Of a DNA stretch of 59,159 nucleotides, positions 21,392 through 31,051 are shown piece after piece; positions within the stretch are counted from its first letter, which is position 1; the number at the start of each line of letters is the position of its first letter. Under the pieces are notes generated by a model. The model was not told where the DNA came from and did not search any database. It worked only from the letters and a program-made list of their open reading frames with translations. The DNA is from Lactiplantibacillus pingfangensis (lineage in GTDB: Bacteria; Bacillota; Bacilli; Lactobacillales; Lactobacillaceae): NCBI RefSeq assembly GCF_005404945.1, contig NZ_BJDG01000022.1, positions 1 through 59,159 of the forward strand, in the 5' to 3' direction. A program made the translations under genes and the position numbers.

Positions 21392-21477
21392 CCAAAGTAT
21401 CTGGCACAAGTGACCATGACTAGTAGTGGTCCTTCCGGGGTGGAACTGGTTGCTCATATCATTTGGCTAATATGAAA

Positions 21478-21513
21478 AAATAAGGCTACCGTTTTTTCGC
21501 GGTGGCCTTATTT
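21478..21513. terminator. Intrinsic terminator between rexA and the acetyltransferase gene
   Basis: AAATAAGGCTACCG and CGGTGGCCTTATTT with a short loop, A on the left and T on the right. It serves both convergent genes. Confidence 0.8.
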
Positions 21514-21553
21514 GACATTAATCATACAGTGAAAGCCGGTCTTAAAACCAACT

Positions 21554-22075
21554 TTAGAGCATCACTTGATAGGCATTACGTTGATCAGTTGCATCGTTGG
21601 CCATATAGACAATCCCACGATAGGCAAAGCCGGCTTTAGTGATGATATGTTGCATCCGTTTATTTAAACGGTGAGTATCGACTCGGATTTGGCGAAAACC
21701 GGCTTGGTAACTGATCGTCATTAAATTGCTAAAATAGGTATCAGCCAAGTGTTGCCCATGGTAACCACTTGCAATGGCGATGCGATGAATTGACGTATAG
21801 CTAGCGTCAGCTGCGCCTGCCCAGTTGCCTTGATAAATCTGCTGATAATTTGGATCTGCTGTTGTTAATAACGCTGCTGTTCCGGCAATTTTGCCGTCAA
21901 CGATTAATAACCAAGCCCGGTTGGCGTCAATATCTTGTTGAATATCGCTGGTTGCTGGATAGGGGCCTTGCCATTGTGGAATCTGATCGGCCGATAGCGC
22001 TTGGCGACCTTGTTCAATAATGGCCATCATTGCGGGTAAATCGGTTGTCGTGGCTTGACGGACGTATTTTGTCAT
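21554..22075 (-). CDS. GNAT-family N-acetyltransferase
   Basis: A 173-residue cytosolic acetyltransferase of unknown substrate. It begins MTKYVRQATTTDLPAMMAIIEQGR and contains the GNAT fold with RIAIASGYHGQHLADTYFSNLM, where acetyl-CoA binds, and a C-terminal GFAYRGIVYM segment. I choose ATG 22075 (GAGAGGGA in front); the frame is open upstream but that part is a low-complexity promoter region. Divergent from the SDR-like gene, convergent with rexA. Confidence 0.8.
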   Translation of the reverse strand: MTKYVRQATTTDLPAMMAIIEQGRQALSADQIPQWQGPYPATSDIQQDIDANRAWLLIVDGKIAGTAALLTTADPNYQQIYQGNWAGAADASYTSIHRIAIASGYHGQHLADTYFSNLMTISYQAGFRQIRVDTHRLNKRMQHIITKAGFAYRGIVYMANDATDQRNAYQVML

Positions 22076-22218
22076 ACAAATCCCTCTCTCGTAAAATAAA
22101 TTAATGTTAATTATTATAGAACTGTTGGCGAACTGTGACAAATTGAAAAACAGATTAGTATTAATTCTATTTGGTTTAGCTTTATAATAAGACTTATCAA
22201 ACACTGGGAGTGACGCAG

Positions 22219-22857
22219 ATGAAAGTATTTGTTATTGGTGCGCATGGTCAAATTGGTAAGAAGATTGTTTCTAAATTGGTCGCGCAAGGTGATCAAGTTT
22301 TTGCTGGAATTCGTCATCCAGAACAGGCAGAAGCGTTTGAAGATGCTGGTGCACAGCCGGTCAGCTTTAATTTATTAGAACAACCAGCCGAATTGGCAGC
22401 GGCGTTCAAAGGGATGGATGCGATTGTGTTTGCTGCTGGTTCCGGTGGTCAAACTGGGTATGATATGACGCTCATGATTGATCTTGATGGGGCAGTTAAA
22501 ACGATGCAAGCGGCGGAGTTAGCACAAGTTAAGCGTTATGAGATCATTAGTGCTGAATTTACCGCTGATCGAGCCAAGTGGCCAAATTCATTGAAGCCAT
22601 ACTATGTCGCAAAATATTATGCGGATGAATGGCTCAAGACGCGGACTCAGTTAGATTATACGATTTTACAACCTGGGACATTAGTGAATGATGCCGGTAC
22701 TGGCAAGGTCACCGTTAATCCTGGCGTTGGTGGTGAAATTACCCGTGATGATGTCGCCACATTTGCGGTGAAGGCTTTAGGAACCGCGCAGACAATTGGT
22801 AAAACGATTGCGTTGATTAATGGTGAGACACCAATTAAAGACGCTGTTGAAGCATAA
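22219..22857 (+). CDS. NAD(P)-binding Rossmann-fold protein, atypical SDR
   Basis: A 212-residue oxidoreductase-like protein of the atypical short-chain dehydrogenase group (YhfK/YwnB-like). The cofactor motif VIGAHGQIGKKI is at the N-terminus, followed by AIVFAAGSGGQTG and the active-region YYVAKYYADEWL. The substrate is unknown. ATG 22219 follows GGGAG by eight bases; the GTG at 22210 overlaps that site. It stands alone with its own terminator. Confidence 0.85.
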   Translation: MKVFVIGAHGQIGKKIVSKLVAQGDQVFAGIRHPEQAEAFEDAGAQPVSFNLLEQPAELAAAFKGMDAIVFAAGSGGQTGYDMTLMIDLDGAVKTMQAAELAQVKRYEIISAEFTADRAKWPNSLKPYYVAKYYADEWLKTRTQLDYTILQPGTLVNDAGTGKVTVNPGVGGEITRDDVATFAVKALGTAQTIGKTIALINGETPIKDAVEA

Positions 22858-22858
22858 T

Positions 22859-22904
22859 TAAAAAAGAATTCTTAACCGGATGAGCGGTTAGGAATTCTTT
22901 TTTG
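22859..22904. terminator. Intrinsic terminator for convergent genes
   Basis: AAGAATTCTTAACCG and CGGTTAGGAATTCTT with flanking A and T runs, between the SDR-like gene (plus) and the ABC permease gene (minus). Confidence 0.85.
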
Positions 22905-22923
22905 TTACGATAAAACGATTATT

Positions 22924-23595
22924 TTAGAAGTTTAGGTGCTTGACTGCTGCGAGACTCCGAAAATACGAGTAACCTAGGAGCAACACAACTAGACCAGTGA
23001 TGACCAACAGTAAGTTTGTCGGACCATGTTGGGCGATTGCAGTGACGATATTGTTAAAACAGTTTTTCCCCCAGGTGGTCCGTTGAACACTGAGGTAGCC
23101 ACCACCGATAATTGCAGCGACGAGTGCGCCGACGACGGACATGAAAGTTTGTGTCGCGGTGGGACCGTGTTTGAGCTGATAAGGCACTAAGACTAGTAGC
23201 AATGCCAGAATTAATACGCCAACTAAGTAAGCTTGTTGGAAGATACTCGTTAGGGTTAACCGCCAGTTTAGCAAGGTTGCCAGTCCCCAAGCGGTCCCAG
23301 TCATCAGTAAAATTGAAAAAGTTACTTGACCTAGTAACAGCTCATATTTTTGTTGGACGTAGGTTGTTTTAGCGACGGGCAACGTCAGTAAAAACTTTAA
23401 GCCGTGATTTTGCTGATTGGCAGTCAGGAGAGTGAGGGTCAGCATACTTAGCATAATGGCAAAGAGACTCATGCCAATCTCAATGCCCCAAGACCCAAAG
23501 CCGAACAGACAACCGGTTGCCAATAGCCAAGTGATCACCGCAGCTAAGCGTTGGCGCTTGAAAAGATAATAATCTTGTAACCATAAGCCTTTCAT
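22924..23595 (-). CDS. ABC transporter permease (ABC-2-like)
   Basis: Integral membrane protein of 223 residues with about six hydrophobic segments (for example AVITWLLATGCLFGFG and LLLVITGLVVLLLGYSYF). It resembles two-component exporter permeases in the same operon as an ATPase. Overlaps the ATPase gene by four bases (ATGA). The substrate is unknown; context with a TetR regulator suggests export of a drug or toxic compound, which is inference. Confidence 0.8.
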   Translation of the reverse strand: MKGLWLQDYYLFKRQRLAAVITWLLATGCLFGFGSWGIEIGMSLFAIMLSMLTLTLLTANQQNHGLKFLLTLPVAKTTYVQQKYELLLGQVTFSILLMTGTAWGLATLLNWRLTLTSIFQQAYLVGVLILALLLVLVPYQLKHGPTATQTFMSVVGALVAAIIGGGYLSVQRTTWGKNCFNNIVTAIAQHGPTNLLLVITGLVVLLLGYSYFRSLAAVKHLNF

Positions 23596-24446
23596 GCGTT
23601 AATCACCGCCTTAGTCGTTGCCGTAAATGCGAGTAATAAGTCATCAATTGTCGGCGTTTTTAGTGTCGGCAGCGCTGCAAACGCTTGGCGATCAGCGGTC
23701 AAACAGGTCACTTGATCGGCCTGTTGTCCAAGCTTGCTGAGCTTAGTCCGGTCTAACTGTGAAAAGACCGTTTGAGAGACAGAAAACAAGCCATAGTGTT
23801 GTTGAATATCACGCAGACTAGCTTGAAGTTTTAACTGGCCGTCGGTAATAATCACCGTCTGCTCAGCCAATGCTTCAATATCACTGGCAATGTGTGAACT
23901 CACCAGGATAGTTGATTCGGGATAATGTTGGTGATAATCCTGAATCAACTGAATAATAATTTGACGTGTGCCCACATCAAGTCCAGTTGTCGGTTCGTCC
24001 AAAATGAGTAGCTTGGCCGGATGTGCGAGGGCAATTAATACTTTCAGTTCGGCCTGCATGCCAGTTGAGAAGGTCTTAGTTGCTTGATTTAATGGCAAAT
24101 TAAGTTGTTGGCAAGTAGCTAAGAAATCTGAACTGACGAAGGCTGGATAAAAAGCCGTTAGTAGCTGACTAATTTCGGTAATGCTAAGGGTTTCATTGAA
24201 GCCGCTATCTGGAAAAGTGGCACTAATGTTGTCCGGCCGCGCCGCTAGCCAAGTCGCGAACGGTTGTTCTTCAATCACTATCTGGCCTTGGTCGGGTGTA
24301 ATCAGTCCTAAAAGCAATTTGAAGAAGGTTGATTTTCCAGCACCATTAGGCCCTAAAATCCCGCTGATTTTTCCTGTGGGAAGTGTGAGTGATAAGTTTA
24401 GTTTAAAATTCGGATAGCTTTTTTGAAGCTGATCAATGGTTAGCAT
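23592..24446 (-). CDS. ABC transporter ATP-binding protein
   Basis: 284-residue ATPase that powers the permease encoded next. Walker A GPNGAGKST (32-40), the signature segment FSTGMQAELKVLIAL (a variant of LSGGQ), Walker B LLILDEPTTGLD, and the H-loop VSSHIA are present. ATG 24446 follows GAGGTGG; the earlier GTG at 24455 lies in that site. Second gene of the TetR-ABC operon, 36 bases after the regulator. Confidence 0.88.
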   Translation of the reverse strand: MLTIDQLQKSYPNFKLNLSLTLPTGKISGILGPNGAGKSTFFKLLLGLITPDQGQIVIEEQPFATWLAARPDNISATFPDSGFNETLSITEISQLLTAFYPAFVSSDFLATCQQLNLPLNQATKTFSTGMQAELKVLIALAHPAKLLILDEPTTGLDVGTRQIIIQLIQDYHQHYPESTILVSSHIASDIEALAEQTVIITDGQLKLQASLRDIQQHYGLFSVSQTVFSQLDRTKLSKLGQQADQVTCLTADRQAFAALPTLKTPTIDDLLLAFTATTKAVINA

Positions 24447-24482
24447 GCCAACCACCTCGAAATCATAGATTTAAATTGACAA

Positions 24483-25073
24483 CTAAGTCGTTAACTGGCC
24501 GTTCAAACCGTAAAAGAACAAGTGCGTCAAGTCTTTCAGAACGTGCTGATCGGTAATGGTCGTTTGACCTAAGTTGAAGAAGGCTTGAATGTAAATGCGA
24601 ATCGCGGCAGGTGAATGCTGTTGACTAATGGCACCGCTTTGAATACCTAAATCAATAAGCTCTGACCAAAAAAGATCCAATTTGCTTAGATAGGTCGGAC
24701 CAGTCTCCGGATGACCAGTCTTTCCTTGAAAGTCATCGGCGGCAAAACGAATGTAATCAGGATGTAGTTGCTGGCTCAAGCTAATTTGGGTTGTCATGAT
24801 TTTCGTTAATTTGGCTTCAAAGTCCAATTGAGTGTCCCGCAAAATTGCGAGATTGGTCGCAATTCCATCATCAATATCGGCTAGGTAAACCGCATGAGCA
24901 AGTTCATTCTTGTTAGCGTAGTATTTATAAAGTGTTCGGGTTGAAACAGCAGCTTGCTGAGCAATCGTGGTGATACTAGTCGCTTGAACACCATCTTTTT
25001 TAAAAAGTTGTGCGGCTACGGTCAAGATTGCTTGTTGATGGGCTTTTGCATTTAATTCACGCTTAGTTGTCAT
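24483..25073 (-). CDS. TetR-family transcriptional regulator
   Basis: 196-residue repressor. N-terminal helix-turn-helix ITTIAQQAAVSTRTLYKYYANKNEL (about residues 36-60) is typical; the C-terminal ligand domain is divergent. First gene of an operon with an ABC exporter, so it probably represses the exporter and itself through the inverted repeat at 25097-25132. The ligand is unknown. Confidence 0.88.
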   Translation of the reverse strand: MTTKRELNAKAHQQAILTVAAQLFKKDGVQATSITTIAQQAAVSTRTLYKYYANKNELAHAVYLADIDDGIATNLAILRDTQLDFEAKLTKIMTTQISLSQQLHPDYIRFAADDFQGKTGHPETGPTYLSKLDLFWSELIDLGIQSGAISQQHSPAAIRIYIQAFFNLGQTTITDQHVLKDLTHLFFYGLNGQLTT

Positions 25074-25096
25074 ATTTATATCCTCGATTATAATCC

Positions 25097-25132
25097 AAAA
25101 GTAAAATATATCAACATAAATATTTTACTTTT
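25097..25132 (-). promoter_or_regulatory. Candidate operator of the TetR regulator
   Basis: Inverted repeat AAAAGTAAAATA / TATTTTACTTTT with a 12-base spacer, 24 bases upstream of the tetR start. Arms of 12 are perfect. Position directly before the operon suggests autoregulation. Confidence 0.6.
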
Positions 25133-25194
25133 TATCTAAAAAACAAGTTAAGTTCATTTTAACAGTTTTTGGCAACCACGGTTATGAAAGCAAA

Positions 25195-25229
25195 CAACAG
25201 CCCCACGACGCAATGTCGTGGGGCTGTTC
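25195..25229 (-). terminator. Terminator-like hairpin after dapA
   Basis: AACAGCCCCACGAC and GTCGTGGGGCTGTT form a 14-bp perfect stem, about 20 bases after the dapA stop. On the minus strand only a loose T-rich tail (TGTTGTTTGC) follows. Confidence 0.65.
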
Positions 25230-25246
25230 TATGACGGTTATTTTAT

Positions 25247-26116
25247 TTAGCCAAGTTGTGCCATGAGCTGTGATTGTTGTGTTGCCGTTAATGGCAAGAT
25301 TGGTAAACGCGGTGAGCCAACTAAAATTTGTTTTTGGTTCAAGGCAGCTTTTACTGGTGCCGGTGAAGGGGCGCTGAACAAGGCCGCCATCTTTGGCATT
25401 AATTGGCGTTGTAACTGGCCGGCAGTCTGCCAATCACCGTGGTCAAGGTTGGCATACATGTCGGCAAGCTCGTCACCTAAAACATGACTTGCGACGGAAA
25501 TCACGCCTTGGGCACCTAGCACTTTGGCCGTTAAGGCTTGTGAATCTTCGCCGGTATAAACGTTGAAGTCAGCAGGTGCGTGTTCAACGATTGCGGCCAA
25601 TTCTTCCAAGGTCGTACATTGCTTCACGCCGATAATATTTGGCTGTTTGGCTAAGGTTAACACTGTCTCCACAGTCATCTTAACGACGACGCGACCAGGA
25701 ATGTTATAAATCATGATTGGGAGGCCACCTTTTTTTGCAATTGCGGTGAAGTGGGCAATCATGCCGGTCTGGTCGGGTTTATTGTAAGGTGGCACCACGA
25801 TCAAAGCGGCGTCGATGCCGACAATTTGACTGACACGGCGCGTGAAGGCGATGGTTGCGGCGGTATTATTAGTGCCCGTATTTGCCATGATGGGGACGCG
25901 ACCGTTGACTAACGTGGCGGTCTTTTGAAATAAGGCGATTTTTTCATCATCGGTCAGTGTTGGACCTTCACCCGTGGTTCCACCGACCAAGAGTCCTTCG
26001 GTATGGTGAGCGAGCAAATAATCAATCAAGTTTGCCAAACGGTCGTTATCGACGTTACCCTGATTATCAAATGGGGTAACCATTGCCGTCATAATTGTTG
26101 CCTGTGTAAATTTCAT
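25247..26116 (-). CDS. dapA: 4-hydroxy-tetrahydrodipicolinate synthase
   Basis: First committed step of diaminopimelate/lysine synthesis: condenses pyruvate with aspartate semialdehyde. 289 residues, TIM barrel. [25 protein letters not shown] and the Schiff-base lysine in IIGVKQCTT are visible. ATG 26116 follows GGAGG; the upstream start at 26146 is unlikely. Sixteen bases after the aminotransferase gene, so probably one transcript. Confidence 0.92.
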   Translation of the reverse strand: MKFTQATIMTAMVTPFDNQGNVDNDRLANLIDYLLAHHTEGLLVGGTTGEGPTLTDDEKIALFQKTATLVNGRVPIMANTGTNNTAATIAFTRRVSQIVGIDAALIVVPPYNKPDQTGMIAHFTAIAKKGGLPIMIYNIPGRVVVKMTVETVLTLAKQPNIIGVKQCTTLEELAAIVEHAPADFNVYTGEDSQALTAKVLGAQGVISVASHVLGDELADMYANLDHGDWQTAGQLQRQLMPKMAALFSAPSPAPVKAALNQKQILVGSPRLPILPLTATQQSQLMAQLG

Positions 26117-26132
26117 GTTAATAACCTCCAAA

Positions 26133-27299
26133 TTACGCTTCTTCAAAGTCAGTGAGCCAAGTTGCGAGCCGATTCATACTTTCGCGTAGCGCGGTTTGGC
26201 TGGCCGCATAACTGATTCGAAACCAGCCTTCGCCAGTTGAGCCGAACGCCGAACCGGGAATGACGGCAACTTGAGCCTCTTGGGCTAATTGCGTGGCGAA
26301 ATCCCAGCTCGTCCCTTGAAATCTTGCGGGAACTTGGGCGAATAAATAAAAGGCACCACTAGGGTAGACGTAATTAATGCCAATTTCACTCAGGCGGGCG
26401 ACTAAATAGTCTCGACGCTTTTGATAAATGGCGCGCATATGGGGGCCATCGTCGAAACCATTAGTTAAGGCTTCAATGCCAGCAACTTGGCTAATTGAAC
26501 TCGTTGAGGTCACCAGATATTGATGCGTCTTTTTCATTTCATTGATCAATTCTTGTGGGGCCATAATGAGACCCAGACGCCAGCCAGTCATCGCATGTGA
26601 TTTTGAAAAGCCATTGATGGTGATGGTCTTTTCAGGGTATAAGGTTCCTAGTGCGGTGTGAGGCTGGTCATAAGTAATTTCACTGTAAATTTCATCACTG
26701 ATTACGATTAAACCAGCTTGGCGAATGACGGCCACTAGCGCCATCAGCTCTGCTTTGGAGTAAGTGACACCAGTTGGATTGGTTGGATAATTTAAAATGA
26801 TGGCTTTTAACCGTTGACCAGCGTTCGCTTGAATGGTCGCCAGCAAAATCGCTGGCGTTAATTTATAACCACTGGTAGTCGTGTCAATCGGAATAATGGT
26901 TGCGTGGGCCATCGCCACGACCGGTGCATAGCTGGTGTAACTAGGTGTCGGTAATAAGACGCTGTCACCTGGATTTAAAAGTGTGAGTAACGCGGTTGCC
27001 ACAGCCTCGGTTGCACCAACTGTGGCGATAATCTCACTTGGCGCGTAGGTTAGGCCGTATTTTTGATTGAAGTACTGGCTGGCCGCAACTTGTAGTTTTT
27101 GAAAGCCCATTAAGGGTGAATAATGACTGAAATCATGTTGAATCGCCTGAATACCAGCCTTTTTGATGTGTTCCGGTGTCGGTAAATCGGGTTCGCCGAC
27201 CGTTAATTTGATAATATTCGGAATATCGCTGATGGCTTCATCGAAACGCCGAATCCCGGAAACTTGAATTTTTTTAATAATTTGATTGGTATCAGTCAT
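26133..27299 (-). CDS. patA: PLP-dependent class I/II aminotransferase (PatA/AraT-like)
   Basis: 388-residue cytosolic aminotransferase. It begins with [16 protein letters not shown], as in PatA-like enzymes, and has the PLP lysine in [19 protein letters not shown] 27299 follows AAAGGAAG. Its position just ahead of dapA supports N-acetyl-diaminopimelate aminotransferase, but aromatic aminotransferases (AraT) are close relatives and cannot be excluded. Divergent from the MocR regulator, which often controls nearby aminotransferase or vitamin B6 genes. Confidence 0.75.
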   Translation of the reverse strand: MTDTNQIIKKIQVSGIRRFDEAISDIPNIIKLTVGEPDLPTPEHIKKAGIQAIQHDFSHYSPLMGFQKLQVAASQYFNQKYGLTYAPSEIIATVGATEAVATALLTLLNPGDSVLLPTPSYTSYAPVVAMAHATIIPIDTTTSGYKLTPAILLATIQANAGQRLKAIILNYPTNPTGVTYSKAELMALVAVIRQAGLIVISDEIYSEITYDQPHTALGTLYPEKTITINGFSKSHAMTGWRLGLIMAPQELINEMKKTHQYLVTSTSSISQVAGIEALTNGFDDGPHMRAIYQKRRDYLVARLSEIGINYVYPSGAFYLFAQVPARFQGTSWDFATQLAQEAQVAVIPGSAFGSTGEGWFRISYAASQTALRESMNRLATWLTDFEEA

Positions 27300-27396
27300 G
27301 TTAAAACTTCCTTTCATCATGATTAATAGTTATAATAATCAATAATTGACTTGATTAAAAGTGACAGTTTCGTCAAAAATGAAAGGACAGTTGAGC

Positions 27397-28788
27397 GTGC
27401 CTTTGGATCGTCAGGCGACTACGCCACTCTATTTACAGTTGTACCAGCTTTTGAAAGCGAGCTATGACCCGCAAAAGTCTGCTAATCAAAAATTATGGTC
27501 GATTCGAAAACAGGCGCAGAATCTGCATGTTTCAAAAACAACGGTGGAACAAGCTTATGACCAGCTAATTGCAGAAGGCTATGTTTATACGATTCCCGGT
27601 AGTGGCTATTATTTTAATGAGCTGCAGCATTGGCCAACGTCCCCGCAACGCGCAAAGCCAGCGATGATTGCGGCATCACCCGTGTTACCAGTCAAATATG
27701 ATTTTCGTTATGGTGTCACTGAACTTTTGACGCCAAGTTGGAATGGCTGGAAAAAGTCGGTGCGGGCAGCTTTGCGCCAAACGGAGGAACAGCCAGCCGC
27801 GTTGTACCCAAATGCGCAAGGCTTGCTCAAATTGCGACAACAACTAGTCACGTTTTTGCGTCAGACCCGTGGGGTACAGTGTCGAGCGGACCAAATTGTG
27901 ATTACAAATGGGCCCAAATCAGGCTTAGAATTATTATTGAGTTTATTACCGGCAGGGACGGTTGGTATTGAGAATCCTGGTTACCGCGGACTAACCGCCT
28001 TAGCCGCGGGGTATGATCAGCAGACGGTTCGGATTCCAGTGACAACTGTCGGTTTGGATTTGGCCGTGCTAAAGCGAGAACGGCCGCAAGCGGTTTACAC
28101 GACACCGGCGCATCAATTCCCATTAGGCTACGGTCTGCCCATCGCACAGCGCTTAGATTTGTTACAATGGGCCGCCGAAAAACGCTGCCTCATTATTGAG
28201 GATGATTACGATAGTGAGTATCGCTATGATGCCCATCCGTTGCCGGCGTTGCAGTCATTGGCGACCGCAGACCAGGTGGCCTACTTAGGAACTTTCGCCA
28301 AGGGGATTGATCCAACCTCACGAATGGGGTATGTGGTTTTACCGGAACAGTTATTAGCGCGCTATCATCAACGCTACCAATATCGTTCGGCCATGGTCGC
28401 TGGGCTTGTTCAGCAAGCGATGGTCAATTATTTTGAAAGTGGGGCCTATTATCGACACTTAAGTCGTAGTCGGTCGCTGAATCGCCAGAAGTATCAGTTA
28501 TTATCAAAATTATTGTCGAAGACGACGGCGATTCAACCGATTTTGACTGGTGCTGGCCTGCATTTAGTTATCCGAATCCCGAAAATTCCGCAGGCTGATC
28601 TGATGGCGGCGTTGCAACAGCAATCAATTCGGATTTATCCATTAGACTCCAACTGGGAAAATATGCCCACGCCTGATTACTATTTGTTGGGATTTACAGC
28701 GTTAAGTTTGGCCGCGTTGAAGGTTGCCATTCCGATGTTAGTGACCACCTGTGAACAACTTGTTGCACAAATTGAAAAAAATAATTAG
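27397..28788 (+). CDS. MocR-type regulator (GntR HTH fused to aminotransferase-like domain)
   Basis: Cytosolic regulator of about 463 residues. A GntR winged helix (PLYLQLYQLLKAS ... TVEQAYDQLIAEGYVYTIPGSGYYF) is fused to a class I aminotransferase-like domain that binds PLP as effector, with the lysine in YLGTFAKGIDPTSRMGYV. GTG 27397 has AAAGGA nine bases upstream; in-frame codons at 27361 and 27379 lack a clear site, so the start is uncertain. Divergent from the aminotransferase-dapA pair, a likely target. Confidence 0.85.
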   Translation: MPLDRQATTPLYLQLYQLLKASYDPQKSANQKLWSIRKQAQNLHVSKTTVEQAYDQLIAEGYVYTIPGSGYYFNELQHWPTSPQRAKPAMIAASPVLPVKYDFRYGVTELLTPSWNGWKKSVRAALRQTEEQPAALYPNAQGLLKLRQQLVTFLRQTRGVQCRADQIVITNGPKSGLELLLSLLPAGTVGIENPGYRGLTALAAGYDQQTVRIPVTTVGLDLAVLKRERPQAVYTTPAHQFPLGYGLPIAQRLDLLQWAAEKRCLIIEDDYDSEYRYDAHPLPALQSLATADQVAYLGTFAKGIDPTSRMGYVVLPEQLLARYHQRYQYRSAMVAGLVQQAMVNYFESGAYYRHLSRSRSLNRQKYQLLSKLLSKTTAIQPILTGAGLHLVIRIPKIPQADLMAALQQQSIRIYPLDSNWENMPTPDYYLLGFTALSLAALKVAIPMLVTTCEQLVAQIEKNN

Positions 28789-28817
28789 TGAATCTTTTTC
28801 AATTGGCTGTCACTTCC

Positions 28818-28989
28818 GGTTGGGACTAATAACATGCGGTCGTGGGACCGGTCCAAGCCAAGCACGTCTTGGACCTCGCCCGGAACCCTTGCAAAAAAGC
28901 GCAAGTGTGCCGGTCCGTCCGTGGCGTAACGTCGGCCAAAACCAGCCGATGTTACGCCACCATCACGACCGATGTTATCAGTCCCAACC
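28818..28989 (+). repeat. Intergenic repeat family A, copy A3
   Basis: About 172 bp, 30 bases after the MocR-type gene. Outer stem GGTTGGGACTAATAACAT with ATGTTATCAGTCCCAACC; second stem CGGTCGTG with CACGACCG; hairpins GTCCAAG..CTTGGAC and GGCGTAACGTCGGC..GCCGATGTTACGCC. The tail module follows to about 29110 (GTTGTGCCGAAGTCG..TTGGCTGGGCATC and GGACTATTGCTGATGTAGGCCTGTTCACG), the last part also found after A1. Confidence 0.88.
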
Positions 28990-29151
28990 TTCAGCTGATT
29001 AAGCTTAGCGGAGATGGAATCATTGTGTTGTGCCGAAGTCGTAGACCGTTTGGCTGGGCATCGTATAACGAACTAGTTTAAGCCGGACTATTGCTGATGT
29101 AGGCCTGTTCACGAGTCTTTTTGTACTTGCAACCTTTAGCAGATAAATTAG

Positions 29152-29196
29152 AATACAGTTCAAACAACATCGACACGTTGCTTGAACTGTATTTTT
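29152..29196 (+). terminator. Intrinsic terminator after repeat A3
   Basis: AATACAGTTCAA..TTGAACTGTATT with an inner CAAC/GTTG pairing and a T run. It would end a transcript from the MocR-type gene that runs through repeat A3. Confidence 0.75.
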
Positions 29197-29277
29197 AGAA
29201 AGCGGCTAAAAGTTGAAAGCTGAAATTTGCGAGCAAGCTTCACTATGTTAATGATCAGTCCTTATAGATTAGTTAAT

Positions 29278-29330
29278 GGCTGTCGCTTCCGGTTAGGATT
29301 GAATAATATATGATCAGCTATTAAGCCTGA
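29278..29330 (+). repeat. Remnant of repeat family A
   Basis: GGCTGTCGCTTCCGGTTAGGA is nearly the same as the left edge of A3 (28805-28825), and GATCAGCTATTAAGC then resembles the right edge, with the body missing. A degenerate, internally deleted copy is the simplest reading. Confidence 0.55.
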
Positions 29331-29375
29331 CGGAGCGCCTACCACGATTTTTGTTTTACTTTTTAGAAGATCCAC

Positions 29376-29432
29376 AAAAAGCGTGTGCCAAAAGGTTTTT
29401 GCTTGGTAGCAAACCGCCTTTTGGCACACGCT
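29376..29432 (-). terminator. Intrinsic terminator of zwf
   Basis: AGCGTGTGCCAAAAGG and CCTTTTGGCACACGCT give a 16-bp stem just after the zwf stop, followed on the minus strand by TTTTTGTGG. Confidence 0.85.
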
Positions 29433-29448
29433 CATTTAGTTAACTTGA

Positions 29449-30930
29449 TTAGTTATCTTTATAAACCCATTCATTGCCATCGCGCTTCAATAACTCGTCT
29501 GAAGCGGCAGGTCCCATTGTTCCGGGACGATAGTTAGGGAAGTCCGGCGTATGTTCATCCCAGTACTTCTGGATGACGTCAACAAACTTCCATGAGTAGG
29601 CCACTTCTTGCCAATGTGTGAAGTTAGTGGCATCACCATTCAACGCATCGTGCAAGAGACGTTCGTAGGCTTCCGGACTATTTGCGGTTGCTTCAGAATC
29701 GTGGTCATAATCCAATTGAATTGGCGTAGTCGCGAAGCCTTGGCCAATGCATTTCGCATTCATGCGTAACTCAAAGCCTTCTGTCGGTTCAACGTTAATC
29801 GTTAAAACATTTGGGGCTAATTCGTTGGTTGAATCTGAGGCATTGTTATCATGATTGAAAATGTTTACGATCGGCCGTTTGAACACAACGTCAATGCGAG
29901 TGAACTTGTCGGCTAAACGTTTCCCAGTTCGAACATAAAATGGCACACCAGACCAGCGGAAATTATCAATCATGACTTTACCAGCCACGAAGGTATCCGT
30001 TGTGGATTCAGGGGAGATTTTATCTTCTGAACGGTAGTCTTTAACATCACCATCAGCGGCATATTGGCCACGAACAAAATTATCTGCAACTTCTGCTGGG
30101 GTGTAAGGACGTAAGCTCCGTAAAGCTTTCACCTTTTCGATGTTAATATCATTTTCAGTAAATTCAACCGGTTGATCCATCGTCAATAGGCTGAGAATTT
30201 GTAAGATGTGATTTTGGACCATATCACGTAACGCACCGCTGTTGTCATAATAAACCGCGCGTTCTTCAACACCAAGTTTTTCACTGAGCGTAATCTGAAC
30301 GTTTGAAATATAGCGGTTATTCCACAGCGATTCCCAGATATTATTGCCAAAACGAATTGCAGAAATATTTTGAATCATTTCTTTGCCCAGATAATGATCA
30401 ATCCGATAAACTTGGTTTTCATCAAAGGTCGCCGTAAGCTCATCATTAAGTACCTTGGCACTTTCGTAATCGTGACCAAAAGGTTTTTCGATGATGACGC
30501 GATTGAAGCCGTTGTCGGTCAAGATGTTTTCTGATTTCAAATGTTGAGCAATCGTGCCAAAAAAGTTTGGCGCCATTGCGAGATAGAAAATCCGATTCCC
30601 TTGTAAGCCATATTGGGCATCCAGCGTTTCTGATAAACGCTTTAAGGTGACATAGTGTTGGGCATCCGTGACGTCATGTGATTGATAATAAAAATGACTC
30701 GCGAACGCTTTAACAGTTGCGGCATCAGCCTTTAAACTTGCCAGTGAATCCGCAATGATTTCGTGATAATGTTCATCGGTCCAAGGCCGTCTTGCAGTGC
30801 CAATGACCGCAAAATGATCTTGCAAGTACCCTTTTTGATAAAGTTTAAATAACGAAGGGTAGAGCTTACGTTGGGCTAGATCCCCAGTACCACCAAAAAT
30901 GGTGAACAAGGCAATTTTTTCTTTACTCAT
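29449..30930 (-). CDS. zwf: Glucose-6-phosphate 1-dehydrogenase
   Basis: First step of the oxidative pentose phosphate pathway: glucose 6-phosphate plus NADP to 6-phosphogluconolactone. 493 residues. The cofactor motif FGGTGDLAQRKL (12-23), EKPFGHD (148-154) and active-site RIDHYLGKE (176-184) are intact. ATG 30930 is used; the GTG nine bases earlier has no better binding site, and the region (AAGAAGTG) is weak for both. In a heterofermentative setting it feeds xylulose 5-phosphate to the phosphoketolase encoded at 46418. Confidence 0.96.
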   Translation of the reverse strand: MSKEKIALFTIFGGTGDLAQRKLYPSLFKLYQKGYLQDHFAVIGTARRPWTDEHYHEIIADSLASLKADAATVKAFASHFYYQSHDVTDAQHYVTLKRLSETLDAQYGLQGNRIFYLAMAPNFFGTIAQHLKSENILTDNGFNRVIIEKPFGHDYESAKVLNDELTATFDENQVYRIDHYLGKEMIQNISAIRFGNNIWESLWNNRYISNVQITLSEKLGVEERAVYYDNSGALRDMVQNHILQILSLLTMDQPVEFTENDINIEKVKALRSLRPYTPAEVADNFVRGQYAADGDVKDYRSEDKISPESTTDTFVAGKVMIDNFRWSGVPFYVRTGKRLADKFTRIDVVFKRPIVNIFNHDNNASDSTNELAPNVLTINVEPTEGFELRMNAKCIGQGFATTPIQLDYDHDSEATANSPEAYERLLHDALNGDATNFTHWQEVAYSWKFVDVIQKYWDEHTPDFPNYRPGTMGPAASDELLKRDGNEWVYKDN

Positions 30931-31051
30931 CAATTTCACTTCTTTACTAGAATATAAAATACGGTGTTTAGTTAGAATTTAAGTCAAAATTGTAAAAGCT
31001 ACTATTACTAATATTAAGCAATTTCAAACAGCGGTCAATTATAACGCACTC

